64,000 bases of DNA from JAGQPD01 sp020426865 (GCA_041399065.1 JAWKTN010000002.1:434001-498000); one strand, 5' to 3'. Shown: positions 27,391 to 38,147, numbered from the stretch's first letter. Numbers and translations: made by a program. The notes: generated by a model not told the origin, from the letters alone.

Positions 27391-28803
27391 TCACAGGATC
27401 TCGCCAATTGGCCGGCCACTGGAGATAACATGCGGTCGGCCTTCACGATCGTGGATTTCTGTCGCCGGAGCGTATCCCAAGCAATGGAATACGGTGGCTG
27501 TCAGATCCTGCGGTTCAACGCGTCCATCGAGTGGATAGCCGCCGTGGCGATCGGATTGACCGTGGACAACTCCGCCCCGCACTCCACCGCCTGCCAGTGC
27601 GGCCGAGAAAACATGTCCCCAATGGTCACGTCCGCCGACGGCGTTGATCTTGGGCGAGCGACCGAATTCGCCCATCCATACAACGAGCGTTTCATCCAAC
27701 ATCCCGCGCTGCGCGAGATCTTCGATCAACGCGGAATACGCTTGATCCATGGGTGGCATCAAATCCTTTTTCAACCGCTCGCTGTTCTTCGCATGCGTAT
27801 CCCACGCAGGTGCCACATCTTCGTCGTGCTCCCAACGCGTCCAATTCACTTGGACTAGTGATACTCCCGCTTCCACCAGTCGACGCGCAAGCAACACGCT
27901 CTGCCCAAAACGGTTGCGCCCGTAACGCTCGCGAGTTGAAGACCGCTCCCGATTTAGCGAAAAGACCTGCTGGACAGCTGGCGTGTGGATCAAATCGAAC
28001 GCGTTCTCCTGCCAGCCTTGCCATCGTGCGACTTGGCGGCTAACGTGCAGCGTCGAGATCGACTGATTCATCTGCTCGAGGATCGTGCGGCGAGCGGTCA
28101 GGCGCTGGAGTGTCATATCGTCGCGCAATGCGATATCGGCAACGCGAAACTGCGGCTTGTTCGGATTACAAGTGATCAGCCACGGATCGGCGTGACTGCC
28201 AAGCCAACCGGCATCCTGCCCTGGCCATACAATGCGACCGGTATTCCAGATCTCTTCCGGAAGGCGGATCGAGGCGGGAAGCGAGTTACGATCGCCGCGC
28301 AATTTTCGTACGACAGCGGCCAGAGACGGCCAATCGTTCGGGGCGCCGGGGAGGGCGTTTTCTTGGTTCTTGGGAGCATGTGGCCGACCGGTCAACATCC
28401 AATATCCGCTGGAGGAATGGGCGTTATCATCCGTGGACATTGCCCGGAGCACAGCGATATGATGGGTCAACTTAGCCGTCAGCGGCATCAATTCGCCGAC
28501 GTGCAGACCCGGTGTTGCCGTAGGGATGGTCCCGAAGTCACCGCGAATTTCGGCCGGGGCGTCTGGCTTGGGATCCCACGTCTCGTGTTGCGGTGGTCCG
28601 CCCAGTAGAAACAAGACAATACACGATTTCGCGCGACCGAAGGAAGCGGCAAGTTCGCCGGCAGTGGGTGCGGCTTCCGCACCGCGCAAAAGCGACAATT
28701 GCGGGAGCGTTAATCCGAATGCGCCCAGCCCCCCCACGCGCAACCATTCTCGGCGGTGCATTCCGTCGCAGAGCTTTACGCCTCGGTCGGAAAACGTAAT
28801 CAT
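27391..28803 (-). CDS. DUF1501 family protein (third copy, convergent)
   Basis: ATG 28803 is chosen because the DUF1501 leader MHRREWLRVGGLGAFGLTLP follows within 15 residues; the frame is open to 28950 but without family text. Blocks include SCIVLFLLGGPPQHETWDPKP, YGRNRFGQSVLLARRLVEAGV, MGEFGRSPKINAVGGRDHWG and VFSAALAGGGVRGG. It converges on the WD40 gene with only 28 bases between stops, so it is not in that operon. It resembles the copies at 18442 and 19821 but belongs to a slightly different subgroup (shorter spacing before GRDHW). Confidence 0.85.
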   Translation of the reverse strand: MITFSDRGVKLCDGMHRREWLRVGGLGAFGLTLPQLSLLRGAEAAPTAGELAASFGRAKSCIVLFLLGGPPQHETWDPKPDAPAEIRGDFGTIPTATPGLHVGELMPLTAKLTHHIAVLRAMSTDDNAHSSSGYWMLTGRPHAPKNQENALPGAPNDWPSLAAVVRKLRGDRNSLPASIRLPEEIWNTGRIVWPGQDAGWLGSHADPWLITCNPNKPQFRVADIALRDDMTLQRLTARRTILEQMNQSISTLHVSRQVARWQGWQENAFDLIHTPAVQQVFSLNRERSSTRERYGRNRFGQSVLLARRLVEAGVSLVQVNWTRWEHDEDVAPAWDTHAKNSERLKKDLMPPMDQAYSALIEDLAQRGMLDETLVVWMGEFGRSPKINAVGGRDHWGHVFSAALAGGGVRGGVVHGQSDRHGGYPLDGRVEPQDLTATVFHCLGYAPATEIHDREGRPHVISSGRPIGEIL

Positions 28804-28932
28804 GACGATGGCCTTTACCGGGTTTGTGCAACCCCGGCATTGTACCACAGCCACATCGCAAATCCAGCATTTCAAAATCCATGTCAAAAGCAGACCCAAT
28901 ACCGGTGCCTTGATAACGAATAGACCAAAAAC

Positions 28933-29484
28933 ATGAACACGCTCCCCCACTCATTCAATGCAAAAAATATCGAACGGCCTTCACCGCGATTGTTCTGGTA
29001 TTATCTGCTGTGTGCCGCGCTTACAGGCCCGCTGTCACCGTTGGTCATTCTCCCGCTATGGTTTCGCTACATCACGCTCCGCTACAAGTTTGACGATGAG
29101 GGGGTTTCGATGCGTTGGGGTGTGTTTTTCCAACGCGAGATCTATCTCACCTATCGACGGATCCAGGATATTCACTTGACGGCCAATCCGTTGCAACGCT
29201 GGATGGAATTGCCGAAGATCAGCTTGCAGACGGCCTCCGGAAGTTCTCAAGCAGAAATGCAAATCGAAGGGATCTTGCAGGCCGATGAACTTCGAGACTA
29301 TCTCTACGGCCGGATGCGACGCGACAAGCACGCCGTCGATACTGTCACCGGGACGTCGGGTGCGACACACGCTATTGCGACCGGTCCGAGCACCAGTACG
29401 GAGGGTATCGCCAACGAGGCGTTGGTACTGCTCACGGAGATCCGCGACGCGTTGCAAACAATCGAACAACGGAGTCGCCCTTGA
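28933..29484 (+). CDS. Membrane protein with bacterial PH domain (YdbS-like)
   Basis: Residues 20-45 hold one or two membrane helices (FWYYLLCAALTGPLSPLVILP). The next 90 residues are a bPH2 domain (YKFDDEGVSMRWGVFFQREIYLTYRRIQDIHL ... MELPKISLQTASGSS). A low-complexity Thr/Ser/Ala stretch near 140-155 precedes a short helical tail (EALVLLTEIRDALQTIE). Its stop overlaps the start of the next gene (ATGA), so the two PH proteins are made together. Bacterial PH-domain pairs of this kind are poorly characterised membrane proteins. Confidence 0.75.
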   Translation: MNTLPHSFNAKNIERPSPRLFWYYLLCAALTGPLSPLVILPLWFRYITLRYKFDDEGVSMRWGVFFQREIYLTYRRIQDIHLTANPLQRWMELPKISLQTASGSSQAEMQIEGILQADELRDYLYGRMRRDKHAVDTVTGTSGATHAIATGPSTSTEGIANEALVLLTEIRDALQTIEQRSRP

Positions 29485-30254
29485 TGATCGTCATTCCCAA
29501 TGAAGCAGTACTGCGTGCCAGCAAATGGTGTTATAGCGGCGTTTGGGGCGTGATCACCGAGTGGCTGAAAGTCCCCGAACGCCCACCGACCTTGGCTGGG
29601 TCGATCGATCACCGCACGCAATCATTTCGCCCAGCCGAAGGGTTCCTCGGCTATCTCAAATTCTATTTCTGGATCGGCCTAGTTGCGATTGACTTGGGAT
29701 TGATCGTTGCGTGGATCGCACTGGTTGTCGCGATGCCGCTGGTCGGCATTTTGGTCGCACCGCTGGCATGGGCCATCATCATTTTGCCCGATATCGTGGC
29801 GTACATCGCAATCCACTTGCGATACGACACAACGTGGTACGTGTTGAGTGACCGGACGATGCGAATCCGCCGCGGGATCTGGGAGATTCACGAAACGACG
29901 ATTACTTATGAGAACATCCAAAATGTTTCCGTGCGTCAGGGCCCTGTGCAACGGTACTTTGACATTGCCGACGTATTGGTGGAGACAGCCGGAGGAGGGG
30001 CAGCGGTCAAGAGTCATGAGGGCGTGACGATCGCCGGCCATCACGGATTGTTAGAAGGGATCAACAACGCCGAGGAGGTCCGCGACTTGATTCTGGCAGC
30101 ATGGCGTAACAGCCGATCGGCCGGACTGGGTGACGAACACGAGACGCAACCCGCGGCGGCGAACGGCAACGTCGCCGCCGGCGGCTGGACCGAGTCCCAC
30201 CTGCGTTGCTTACGGGAAATTCGCGACGCGGTCGTGGGACTGAGAGATAAGTAA
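29481..30254 (+). CDS. Membrane protein with bacterial PH domain, partner of the previous gene
   Basis: After about 70 residues come two strong helices (FYFWIGLVAIDLGLIVAWIA and VAPLAWAIIILPDIVAYIAI), then a bPH2 domain (TTWYVLSDRTMRIRRGIWEIHETTITYENIQNVSV). The C-terminal tail TESHLRCLREIRDAVVGL echoes the tail of the upstream protein (LTEIRDALQTIE), so the two may pair through these helices. Length is 257 residues. Function is inferred only from fold. Confidence 0.75.
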   Translation: MMIVIPNEAVLRASKWCYSGVWGVITEWLKVPERPPTLAGSIDHRTQSFRPAEGFLGYLKFYFWIGLVAIDLGLIVAWIALVVAMPLVGILVAPLAWAIIILPDIVAYIAIHLRYDTTWYVLSDRTMRIRRGIWEIHETTITYENIQNVSVRQGPVQRYFDIADVLVETAGGGAAVKSHEGVTIAGHHGLLEGINNAEEVRDLILAAWRNSRSAGLGDEHETQPAAANGNVAAGGWTESHLRCLREIRDAVVGLRDK

Positions 30255-30380
30255 ACCAGATAAGCAATTCACACTTCTTTGACCGACAGTCAAGCAGAAT
30301 GGCCCAGCACAGACGAAGCTGTAACGAGCCGCCATCTGCGCGGTTCAAATGGACTGATCAACTGCTGTCATGAAGCGAGG

Positions 30381-30710
30381 TCAACCTCCCAATCGATGGG
30401 CAACCGCGTGTCCATTGTCCATATCCACCCCGAACGACCCATACGGATTCACGTGGGCGGAAATCAACGGCGTCAACGCACGGAAGTCTTCAAGTTCCAT
30501 GCGGTTCGTCCAATTGGAATCCGACAGCACGCTTTGAATAATCAGCGTGTTGACATATACCAGACGGTTTTGCAGCAGATGGAGTTCCAGGAGGGGGAAC
30601 TCCTGGTCATCCAAACGATTGGTGGCGACCTCGCCACCCTTTCCGAAGAAGATGAAGGCGTTTCTAGCATGCCAAGATTCACTGCCAGTCAGGCAACGAA
30701 CGCGCTCGAT
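30381..30710 (-). pseudogene. Tn3-family transposase TnpA, C-terminal fragment
   Basis: The 109 codons read [60 protein letters not shown] and [20 protein letters not shown], which is the extreme C-terminal part of Tn3-type DDE transposases (about 1000 residues when whole). No start and no catalytic DDE residues remain. After VDMD the frame probably slips: the neighbouring frame gives [12 protein letters not shown], a more natural ending. No terminal inverted repeat was identified. Confidence 0.75.
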
Positions 30711-31003
30711 TCATCCATTCTTCCATAGCCCCAGTCGCACGAATCAGTTGCTCGCGGTTTTCTGGCATCATCATGTTCACTTGACCAGTGAGTCGCCATG
30801 TTTTGAGCGGCGGGCACGAAACGCACCTCAACCCGTTGATTGAGGGCCTGAGCAACTCGCCGAAGCATCGTGAGAGAATAACCCTCGTACTCTGCGTCTT
30901 CTAGGTCAGAAATCGTACTTTGTGTTGTTCCGACTGCTTTAGCAAACTGAGCTTGTGTAAGCCCAGCAGCCTTTCGGGCATCGTAAATCGTCTGAGCAAC
31001 ACG
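30689..31003 (-). pseudogene. XRE/HigA-like antitoxin gene, 5'-truncated
   Basis: The frame reads RVAQTIYDARKAAGLTQAQF, AKAVGTTQSTISDLEDAEYE, GYSLTMLRRVAQALNQRVEV, a classic helix-turn-helix of HigA/XRE antitoxins, and ends at TGA 30689-30691. Upstream of 31003 the frame hits a stop at once (31004-31006) and enters the GTACTCG repeat, and no ATG or GTG precedes the HTH. The 5' end has therefore been lost. Such genes normally follow a RelE/HigB toxin gene; none is seen. The 3' end overlaps the Tn3 remnant by about 20 bases. Confidence 0.7.
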
Positions 31004-31024
31004 TCAGAGACGCGGGTGGCACTT

Positions 31025-31140
31025 CGCCGTACTCGTACTCAGCGAAGCGGTACTCGTACTCGTACTCGATGATCGCGCCGGCAATGGAACGAATGTTGAA
31101 CCCTTGTCGATCGACGACGAGCGCGTACGAGTACCGGGAT
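31025..31140. repeat. GTACTCG-rich inverted repeat element
   Basis: CGGTACTCGTAC at 31048-31059 pairs with GTACGAGTACCG at 31125-31136, 65 bases apart. The left side carries several TACTCG hexamers in a row (31029-31068). The element replaces the 5' end of the HigA-like gene. It does not code. Confidence 0.85.
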
Positions 31141-31188
31141 TCTGAGTATGACTGCGATCCCGGCGCTGGACCGTAACAGAATTGTGTC

Positions 31189-31406
31189 GGGCCTTCGGCC
31201 CTGGGCGAGCGGGGCGGCGGAAACCGGGCCCTTCGGGCCCGGCAGGGGTTGTTTCGGGGCTTCGCCCCTGGAACGGCGAGGTCGAGGTCGCGTTCATTCT
31301 ACCGATGCAAAGGCCTTCCAGGCCGTCGGCCCGGAGGGCCGCAACAACCTCTGCCGGTGGCGCAGCCACCGGTGGCGTGCTCCCCCGCGCCCAGGCCCGG
31401 AGGGCC
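31189..31406. repeat. Array of seven perfect hairpins, each with a three-base loop
   Basis: The seven are at 31189-31201 (arm GGGCC, loop TTC), 31224-31242 (CCGGGCCC, TTC), 31256-31268 (GGGGC, TTC), 31312-31324 (GGCCT, TCC), 31327-31341 (CGGCCC, GGA), 31354-31372 (CCGGTGGC, GCA) and 31394-31406 (GGCCC, GGA). None is followed by a T run, so they do not look like intrinsic terminators. They lie about 250-470 bases upstream of the broken transposase gene. Confidence 0.9.
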
Positions 31407-31664
31407 GACACACATACGGCATATCGAGTTGGTAATAGCCGCGAGTTCGTGCATCTTGGCGCCAGTGGCAAAACGGGATTACATTTGTGTCGTTCCTTGG
31501 CCCCCTCGCCGGCTTGGGGTCTGTTGATTTATGGGTTGCACGTCCTTGTCGTTGGAGTAGGCGGACGAAGTGAATAGAGTATGGACCCGGGGGACGTGTT
31601 GCGTACACTTCTTGTAGGAGGCGTGTTGCGGTAGTGCATTCTTTCGTGCGGGGAGGAATTCAAG

Positions 31665-32279
31665 ATGGCTGTCCAAGGTTATTGGGCCGACCCGGTAATG
31701 GAGCGCGATCGGCCGCGTGTGTTTTGGCCTGCGTTAGACGGGATGATCGATAAGGATGATCCCGTTCTGTTTTTCGATGAGGTGTTGGAAGGTGTGGACT
31801 GGTCGCAATGGGAAAGCAAATCCCATGTACGCCATCGAGGGCAACCGCCGATTCATCCAAAGCACTTGGCGGGCGTCATTCTGTAAGGTTTGTATCGCGG
31901 TATTCGCAGCACTCGGAAGTTGGACGAGGCGTGCCGCTATCGCTTGGACTTTCAATGGCTGGTCGAAGGTCGGCGGATTGATCATACCACAGTGAGTAAG
32001 TTTCGTACCAAGCATCACGAGGCACTGAGGGAGCTTTTTCGTCAAATTGGACGGTTAGCGATGTCTTTAGGGCTGATTAGTCTATGCGACGTTGCTTTTG
32101 ATGGGACTCGTGTGAAGGCGAATAATAGCCGGTACGCGACGCGTACGGCAAGAACGCTGGAAGAGAAGCTGCAGGCCTTGGACGAGTTGTTCGACCACTT
32201 GGTCAAGCAACAGGAGAACCAGGAGGTCGCAGATGCGGGACTTGGGCAGCCCACCAAGTTGCCGCCCCCCTCGCCATAA
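31665..32279 (+). pseudogene. IS1182-like transposase, broken by an in-frame stop and 3' loss
   Basis: ATG 31665 follows a strong ribosome site (GGGAGGAATTCAAG). The text is that of the N-terminal DUF772 domain of IS1182-type transposases: GVDWSQWESKSH, PIHPKHLAGVIL, then stop TAA at 31884-31886, then GLYRGIRSTRKLDEACRYRL and FQWLVEGRRIDHTTVSKFRT in the same frame. A single C-to-A change of TAC (Tyr) would create the TAA. The frame ends at 32279, well before the DDE core would be complete, and the next 190 bases hold no recognisable continuation. Confidence 0.85.
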
Positions 32280-32468
32280 CTCTACATCACGCGTACGTGT
32301 CCGTTACCAACTCGTTTTCATGCCCTGTTGTCGGTCCGCCGCTCAAGCAGTATCGCCCTGTCGTTTCTGAGGATGGTGTGGTTGAACGACACAAGTGATT
32401 GGTGCATCTGCTGCTTCAACCCAGCAACGAATCGGGATCAACGCGTACTTTTCGGACCACGCGCAAGC

Positions 32469-35400
32469 CTACCACCACGACGACGTCCGGAAAGCGGCAT
32501 CGTGGGCGGCGCTGCGACCTCTTCGCACAGCGATCGGTTCCACTTGCGTCACGGAATTGGTCTGGCCAAAGTTGTCCTTCCAGATTGTATAGTCCGCGGC
32601 ATTTACGACGCCATCCTCATTACCGTCGGCGGCCAATTCGGTATCCGATCCGAAATTGTCCTTCCAAACGGTGTAATCCGCGGCATCTACGATGCCGTTG
32701 CCGTTGTAATCACCCGGAAGACCGCCAACGACGGTCTGTCGCTGCCAACGAATTTCGTCGATCGTAAGTGCATTGCCGAAGTCCTGGTCGTTGTCGTTGA
32801 GGATCGTTACACGCGAGATAACGTCCTCGCCAATATCGATGCCCCAAAAGCCTTCGCGGTTGCTGGGATCTTCGTACGGACGAACGGTCGTCTGGAACGA
32901 TGCCAGTAGATTGCCATCGACATCGAATGCTTCCATCGTCAACGTATCGACCTCCCCTTCCTTTCCAGTATTCACAAAGCTACCTACGCTCGACACCGGT
33001 TCGTCGAAGACGATTGTAAATGGGGTTTCGTGGTTGGGATATGACAACAACACGTTGTCGCCGTCAGCTCGCCACGTTCCATCGTAGCCGTCCAGCTGCT
33101 CGATCGAAGACGGATCCCCCTCCATTCCAACGAGATTGAACGGCCCCAGGTTTTCGAAATGCACGCCATCGGCGGCGAAGGTATTGGGATCGAAAGGCCC
33201 CGACAGGCCATCAAAACCTACGACTCCCGTGGCCAGGCCAGGTTGGAAGAACTCGTCGAACGATGCTGCGAGATCGGCAATGTCATCGACGGGGTCGTTG
33301 GGGAACACTCTCCCGCGGACCCGATTGCAGAAATCGAGGTCATGAATGTCCTGCCCCCAACCCAAATTCAAGTTGTAACTGCCTGTCGCCGGGTCCACTG
33401 GGAGCCAACCTGGTTTCAGTTGTTCCTGGATCGTGTAGTTGCCGGCCGGCAAGTCAGTCAGCCAATACCAACCCGATTCTGTCGCAGGGTCGATTTGGCC
33501 ATCGCCGTTCAAATCCATGTTCATGGTCACCGATTCGCTCACCAGATTGCCTTGTGAGTCGACCGCCTCAATCAGCCAATTGTTGAGGCCGACTTTTTCT
33601 TCGTAAACAAGCGAAAGCCGCATGAAGTCGACGGCCGTGTCGTCCTGAACGCGAACGTCCAACTTGCCGTAGGTGTTCAAATTGCCGATCAAGGACGTCG
33701 TTCCACTGCTAGTCGGCAGAGCGCCAAGATTCAATGTGAACACATTGCCCGACGGGTAGTTGCCTGTGGACCATACATTGCTTAGCAGGGAGACACCGCC
33801 ATTGCCCGTTCCCAGGTAAGCCGACCACCCGGCGAGTACCGAACCGGTGCCGCTGAAAAAGAAGAGACCAAGCGCATCGTTGAAGTCGACTTCCCCTTGT
33901 GGTTTCAACCCAATCTGCAGCGTTGCACTAACAATGCCACTTGGTAGCGACTGAAACGAATCCAGAAATTGCTTGTTCACGCCGGTCTCGTCGTAGTTGC
34001 GAGAAGTGGCCCCAATTGTTGACAGGTACGCGGCGGCACCTGCGCTAGGACTGACCGGTTCCGTTGGCAGCACGTAGGCATCCGGCAATCCTCGCGTCAG
34101 CGTTTGGGCTCGTCGTACCGTCGTCAATTTGCGACCATGAACGTCCGCGCCTTCGCGACGATTGCCAAAATCCAATCCTTCGACGATCTGCCCGGGTCCG
34201 ATTGTCACGGTGTAGAATAGTGATGAAGGGGCGGTTTGAATCCAACCGCTGGGCACTATCTCGCGGATGATGTATGTTCCGGGTAACAGTCCTGTGATCC
34301 AATACATCCCCGTTTCATCATCATGCGTGGACGGATCATCGGTCATCGTCACGCCACTGGGTTCACCGACGTCATGTACGCCGTTGTTATTCAGGTCGAC
34401 ATAGATCGTGAAACCTGCCAGCAGCGGCTCACCAGGATCCATGACTCCGTTGCCGTTACGGTCTTCCCACTTCAAGCCGTGAATCTCGCCACACGCAGCC
34501 TGTGGAAATACCAATCCGGACGACCCGTTCTTGCTCTTGGAATCGCTCCCGAGTCCACCGACCAGGAGATCCGATCCGGGGCCGCCGAATAGCGAGTCAT
34601 TTCCCAAGTTGCCAAACAACTTGTCGTTGCCGGGCCCGCCATCGAGCGTATCGTTGCCCGTGTTTCCGAACATCCAATCGTTGCCCGAACCGCCGAGCAT
34701 CTGGTCGTCATCACTATTACCCCACATGCGGTCGTTATCCGCGCCGCCGTCCATGCGATCGTTGCCGTCATTACCGAACATCCAGTCGTTGCCACCTTCG
34801 CCGTACATCACGTCGGCCTGGCCATTTCCCGATAGTATGTCGCGATCGGCGCCGCCGTAGATAAAGTCGCTGCCGTCGCCGCCGAAGACCACATCCGAAC
34901 CGCTGCCGCCGAAGATGCCATCGTTGCCGGCACCGCCAACGAGTAAGTCCAGTCCATCTTCGCCGTAGAGCTTATCCGCGCCGTCGTTGCCAAATAGCAA
35001 GTCGTTTCCGGTGCCACCAAACATCTTGTCGTCACCATCATTGCCAAACATCACGTCGTTGCCGGCATCTCCATGCATAAGATCGTTGCCGGAGTTGCCG
35101 AACATTAAGTCGTTGCCGTCATCGCCGTGCATCATGTCATTACCGGCGTTTCCGAACATCAAGTCGCTGGAACCGCCACCGTGCATCCAGTCGTGGCCGT
35201 CGTTTCCGAACATGACGTCGATTCCGGAACCACCGTCCATGGCATCGGCGTCCTCGTTGCCCCACATCGCGTCAGCGTCTTCGTTGCCGTTCATCGTGTC
35301 TTGGCCGCGCTGGCCCCACATGAAATCTACACCGCTATTGCCATGCATGGTATCGTTGTCGTTGCCGCCCCACATCAGGTCGGTTTGCGTACCTCCAAAT

Positions 35401-38147
35401 AACATGTCGCTGCCATTGTTACCCCACACGAAATCGAATCCAGATTCACCGTCGACACGATCGTTGCCGTCGTTTCCGAATAACATGTCAGTGTCATCAC
35501 CACCACGGACATCATCATCATCTTCGTTGCCGAACGCGAGATCAAAACCATCTTCGCCAAAGATGCGGTCCGCCCCGCTGTTCCCAAACGACACATCCAC
35601 GGCACCACTGCCAGCATAAATGACGTCGTTGCCTGAATTACCCCAGAGGAGGTCTGAGCCATCATTACCGTGAATGGTGTCGCCATCGAGACCACCCAAG
35701 ATGAAGTCGGTATTGTCGTTACCGAACAGGGTATCCGCACCATCCTGGCCAAGGATTAAATCAACTCCAGTCTCGCCATGGACGAGATCGGGATCATCGC
35801 CACCGAATACCATGTCCAGGGTTCCGCTGCCAGCAAAAATTGTGTCGGCACCATCGTTGCCAAGAATCAAGTCGTTGCCCGACTCACCAAAGATCCGGTC
35901 GCCGCCGCTGTTGCCAATGAGGATATCCAACACACCGTCGCCACCGTGAATCTCGTCCGCTCCATCATTGCCATTGATCCAGTCGCTTTGGCCGTTGCCG
36001 TTAATGAAGTCCGCGTCGGCATTGCCGAACATGAAATCGGAGGCACTCAAACCGAACATCGTGTCGGGCCCATCGTTGCCGAACATCAAGTCTTGATGCA
36101 GGCCGCCCGTCATCGAGTCGGCATCATCGTTACCCCACATGAAATTGCCCCAAGTCAGCGGCGAACTGTTAATCAAGATCGATCCACCGTCGCCACCCAC
36201 CATCGTGTCCGGTCCGTCATTGCCCCACATGAAGTCGATGTTGGTGCCACCGTCCATCCAGTCGGCACCGGCATTGCCGAACATCAGATCCATGCCTCCT
36301 CCGCCGGTCATGGTATCGGGGCCGTCGTTGCCGAACATCAAGTTCCCCGCGACAAAGCCGAACGTCGTCGTGCCGATGGTAATCGACACGCTGGTGCCAC
36401 TGCCGCCCGCCATCAGATCGGCACCATCATTGCCCCACATGAGGTCGGCTTTGGCCTCTCCGTCCATGTCGTCGTTGCCAGCGTTGCCCCACATGCCGTC
36501 GGTACCATCACCACCGAGCATCGTGTCCGACCCGCCATTGCCCCACATCACATCCGTATCGCTTTCGCCATGCATTTCGTCGTTGCCACTGTTGCCGAAC
36601 AGCATGTCGACGCCGTTGCCACCAAAGATACAGTCATTTCCGCCGAGTCCCAGAATCAAGTCATTGCCATCGTCTCCTTCCAACAGATCATGGCCGGTGT
36701 AGCCAACAATGATGTCGTTGCCGAGACCTCCCGATACGTGCTGGTCCAGCGCGATCGGCAAGAACCAGAAATCGTTGCCCGGACCAAGCGTCGCCACGAT
36801 GGCATGGTCGACCGTGCATCCATTGTCGGCATCGGCACTTCCCAATAGACCTTCCGCCAACTGTTCTTCAATCAAGTCCGATTCGATTCGCAAGTCGATC
36901 GATGCCAAGTCCATCGACTTGACAATGGCGACGTCCCCCCAGTTAGTATCGCGCCTATCGAGGTCGTCGTCTGCCGAGAACGGGGCAATCAGTTCGTCTT
37001 CATTGGGCAATTGTTCCAGCAGACGCTCTGTTTGGTTCAAGATCAACAATTCACCCTTCAAACCACCGGAATGACGCGCTTCGACACGCACCAACAGATC
37101 GTCAACCACCGCGGTCACGAATTCCTGTGTCCACGCCTCGAACGCATCGGCATCGGCCTGCGGCCCGCTCGTGTTCTGCTCGGTGTCGAAATCGTTGGCT
37201 GCGGAAACTAGCGTCTCGATCTCCTGTGTCAACAACAGCGTGATGGCTTCCAGATGGTCCTCGACTTCCGGACTCTCCTCGTCCGCACCAACTTGATCGA
37301 TGAGTTGCTCCAATGCCATCTCGATGGGGAGCCCCGGTTCACCGGCACGCAGTTCATATTTCGCTTCGGTTATAGTCTCCAGATTGAGTCGAGCTTCCAG
37401 TGGCGTCAGTGCTAACAGTTGCTGCAGGCCAGCGTCACGAATGGAGGCAATGACGGTTTGATTGGCGTCGGTGCCAATCTGTTCGGCAGCCACCAGAATG
37501 CTTGTTTCTAGATCGTTGAGCAACGACTGGATCGCATCGACTTCCTGCAACGTGCCTTGCAAATAGGCACAACGATCGTCGTCGTCGCAATCGTCCATAT
37601 TGGTCATTGCCGTGCTGACCGAGACCAGATCAATCCAACTGTCATGCGACGTGCTGGCGACGGTCTCGGCCAACATACTGGCTCCGTCGCGCAGTTGTTG
37701 CACGCGCTGCATGGCCTCGGTGGGCAGTGCGGTCAGGTCGCTGCCATCCGCGACGATGTCATCGCCTTCGCCAAGATCCATGTTGAACTTCGGGTAGACT
37801 GCAGCGACATCAACCTGAGAGTTATCGATCAGCAATAGATCGTTGCCCGCCGCCAGGCGAATGTCCAACTTGGGAATAACCTCCCCTTTAAAATGTCGAA
37901 ACTGACTGCGATTCCCTGTCGCATCCGTGTAACTAATGACCACCTCGTCTCCCTCGCCGCCAATTATCACAGCATCGTCCTGATCGTCACCCGCGACGTG
38001 CAGGATGTCATCCTGTAGGAACACATCCACGGCAAGCAGCTGTCGTGCTTCAAGCGATTCGAATCGCGCCGGTGATGTAAGCCGTCTGCCACGTCGCGCA
38101 GCTCGTTGGCCCTTGGACGACGCAATACGATGGCGATAACGACGCAT
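32469..38147 (-). CDS. Giant RTX-like calcium-binding surface protein with dockerin-like end
   Basis: The 1892 residues begin with [20 protein letters not shown], a leader typical of planctomycete surface proteins. A helical segment (residues about 90-440) is followed by a block of nonapeptide calcium-binding repeats at about 460-1200 (GGxGxDxMxGxxGxD, for example [13 protein letters not shown]), with dozens of copies. An SdrD-B-like domain ([20 protein letters not shown]) and a related one near 1540-1610 come next. A concanavalin/PEP-type domain follows, then two dockerin-like EF loops ([32 protein letters not shown]) near the end. Secretion and calcium-dependent folding outside the cell are expected. 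Confidence 0.85.
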   Translation of the reverse strand: MRRYRHRIASSKGQRAARRGRRLTSPARFESLEARQLLAVDVFLQDDILHVAGDDQDDAVIIGGEGDEVVISYTDATGNRSQFRHFKGEVIPKLDIRLAAGNDLLLIDNSQVDVAAVYPKFNMDLGEGDDIVADGSDLTALPTEAMQRVQQLRDGASMLAETVASTSHDSWIDLVSVSTAMTNMDDCDDDDRCAYLQGTLQEVDAIQSLLNDLETSILVAAEQIGTDANQTVIASIRDAGLQQLLALTPLEARLNLETITEAKYELRAGEPGLPIEMALEQLIDQVGADEESPEVEDHLEAITLLLTQEIETLVSAANDFDTEQNTSGPQADADAFEAWTQEFVTAVVDDLLVRVEARHSGGLKGELLILNQTERLLEQLPNEDELIAPFSADDDLDRRDTNWGDVAIVKSMDLASIDLRIESDLIEEQLAEGLLGSADADNGCTVDHAIVATLGPGNDFWFLPIALDQHVSGGLGNDIIVGYTGHDLLEGDDGNDLILGLGGNDCIFGGNGVDMLFGNSGNDEMHGESDTDVMWGNGGSDTMLGGDGTDGMWGNAGNDDMDGEAKADLMWGNDGADLMAGGSGTSVSITIGTTTFGFVAGNLMFGNDGPDTMTGGGGMDLMFGNAGADWMDGGTNIDFMWGNDGPDTMVGGDGGSILINSSPLTWGNFMWGNDDADSMTGGLHQDLMFGNDGPDTMFGLSASDFMFGNADADFINGNGQSDWINGNDGADEIHGGDGVLDILIGNSGGDRIFGESGNDLILGNDGADTIFAGSGTLDMVFGGDDPDLVHGETGVDLILGQDGADTLFGNDNTDFILGGLDGDTIHGNDGSDLLWGNSGNDVIYAGSGAVDVSFGNSGADRIFGEDGFDLAFGNEDDDDVRGGDDTDMLFGNDGNDRVDGESGFDFVWGNNGSDMLFGGTQTDLMWGGNDNDTMHGNSGVDFMWGQRGQDTMNGNEDADAMWGNEDADAMDGGSGIDVMFGNDGHDWMHGGGSSDLMFGNAGNDMMHGDDGNDLMFGNSGNDLMHGDAGNDVMFGNDGDDKMFGGTGNDLLFGNDGADKLYGEDGLDLLVGGAGNDGIFGGSGSDVVFGGDGSDFIYGGADRDILSGNGQADVMYGEGGNDWMFGNDGNDRMDGGADNDRMWGNSDDDQMLGGSGNDWMFGNTGNDTLDGGPGNDKLFGNLGNDSLFGGPGSDLLVGGLGSDSKSKNGSSGLVFPQAACGEIHGLKWEDRNGNGVMDPGEPLLAGFTIYVDLNNNGVHDVGEPSGVTMTDDPSTHDDETGMYWITGLLPGTYIIREIVPSGWIQTAPSSLFYTVTIGPGQIVEGLDFGNRREGADVHGRKLTTVRRAQTLTRGLPDAYVLPTEPVSPSAGAAAYLSTIGATSRNYDETGVNKQFLDSFQSLPSGIVSATLQIGLKPQGEVDFNDALGLFFFSGTGSVLAGWSAYLGTGNGGVSLLSNVWSTGNYPSGNVFTLNLGALPTSSGTTSLIGNLNTYGKLDVRVQDDTAVDFMRLSLVYEEKVGLNNWLIEAVDSQGNLVSESVTMNMDLNGDGQIDPATESGWYWLTDLPAGNYTIQEQLKPGWLPVDPATGSYNLNLGWGQDIHDLDFCNRVRGRVFPNDPVDDIADLAASFDEFFQPGLATGVVGFDGLSGPFDPNTFAADGVHFENLGPFNLVGMEGDPSSIEQLDGYDGTWRADGDNVLLSYPNHETPFTIVFDEPVSSVGSFVNTGKEGEVDTLTMEAFDVDGNLLASFQTTVRPYEDPSNREGFWGIDIGEDVISRVTILNDNDQDFGNALTIDEIRWQRQTVVGGLPGDYNGNGIVDAADYTVWKDNFGSDTELAADGNEDGVVNAADYTIWKDNFGQTNSVTQVEPIAVRRGRSAAHDAAFRTSSWW

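Noticed and set aside
31025..31406. Possible CRISPR array
   Set aside because: The repeats are palindromes of differing sequence without regular spacers, and no cas gene is present.
31182..31577. Open frames on both strands through the hairpin array
   Set aside because: They arise from GC-rich palindromes; the same text appears on both strands and no start or family motif fits.
34531..35619. Plus-strand frames rich in Pro, Ser and Leu
   Set aside because: Antisense reading of RTX repeats, which always yields such low-complexity text.
35778..36848. Open frame of 356 codons on the plus strand
   Set aside because: It mirrors the nonapeptide repeats of the RTX gene in the antisense frame; the apparent repeats are a by-product of the gene's own repeats.
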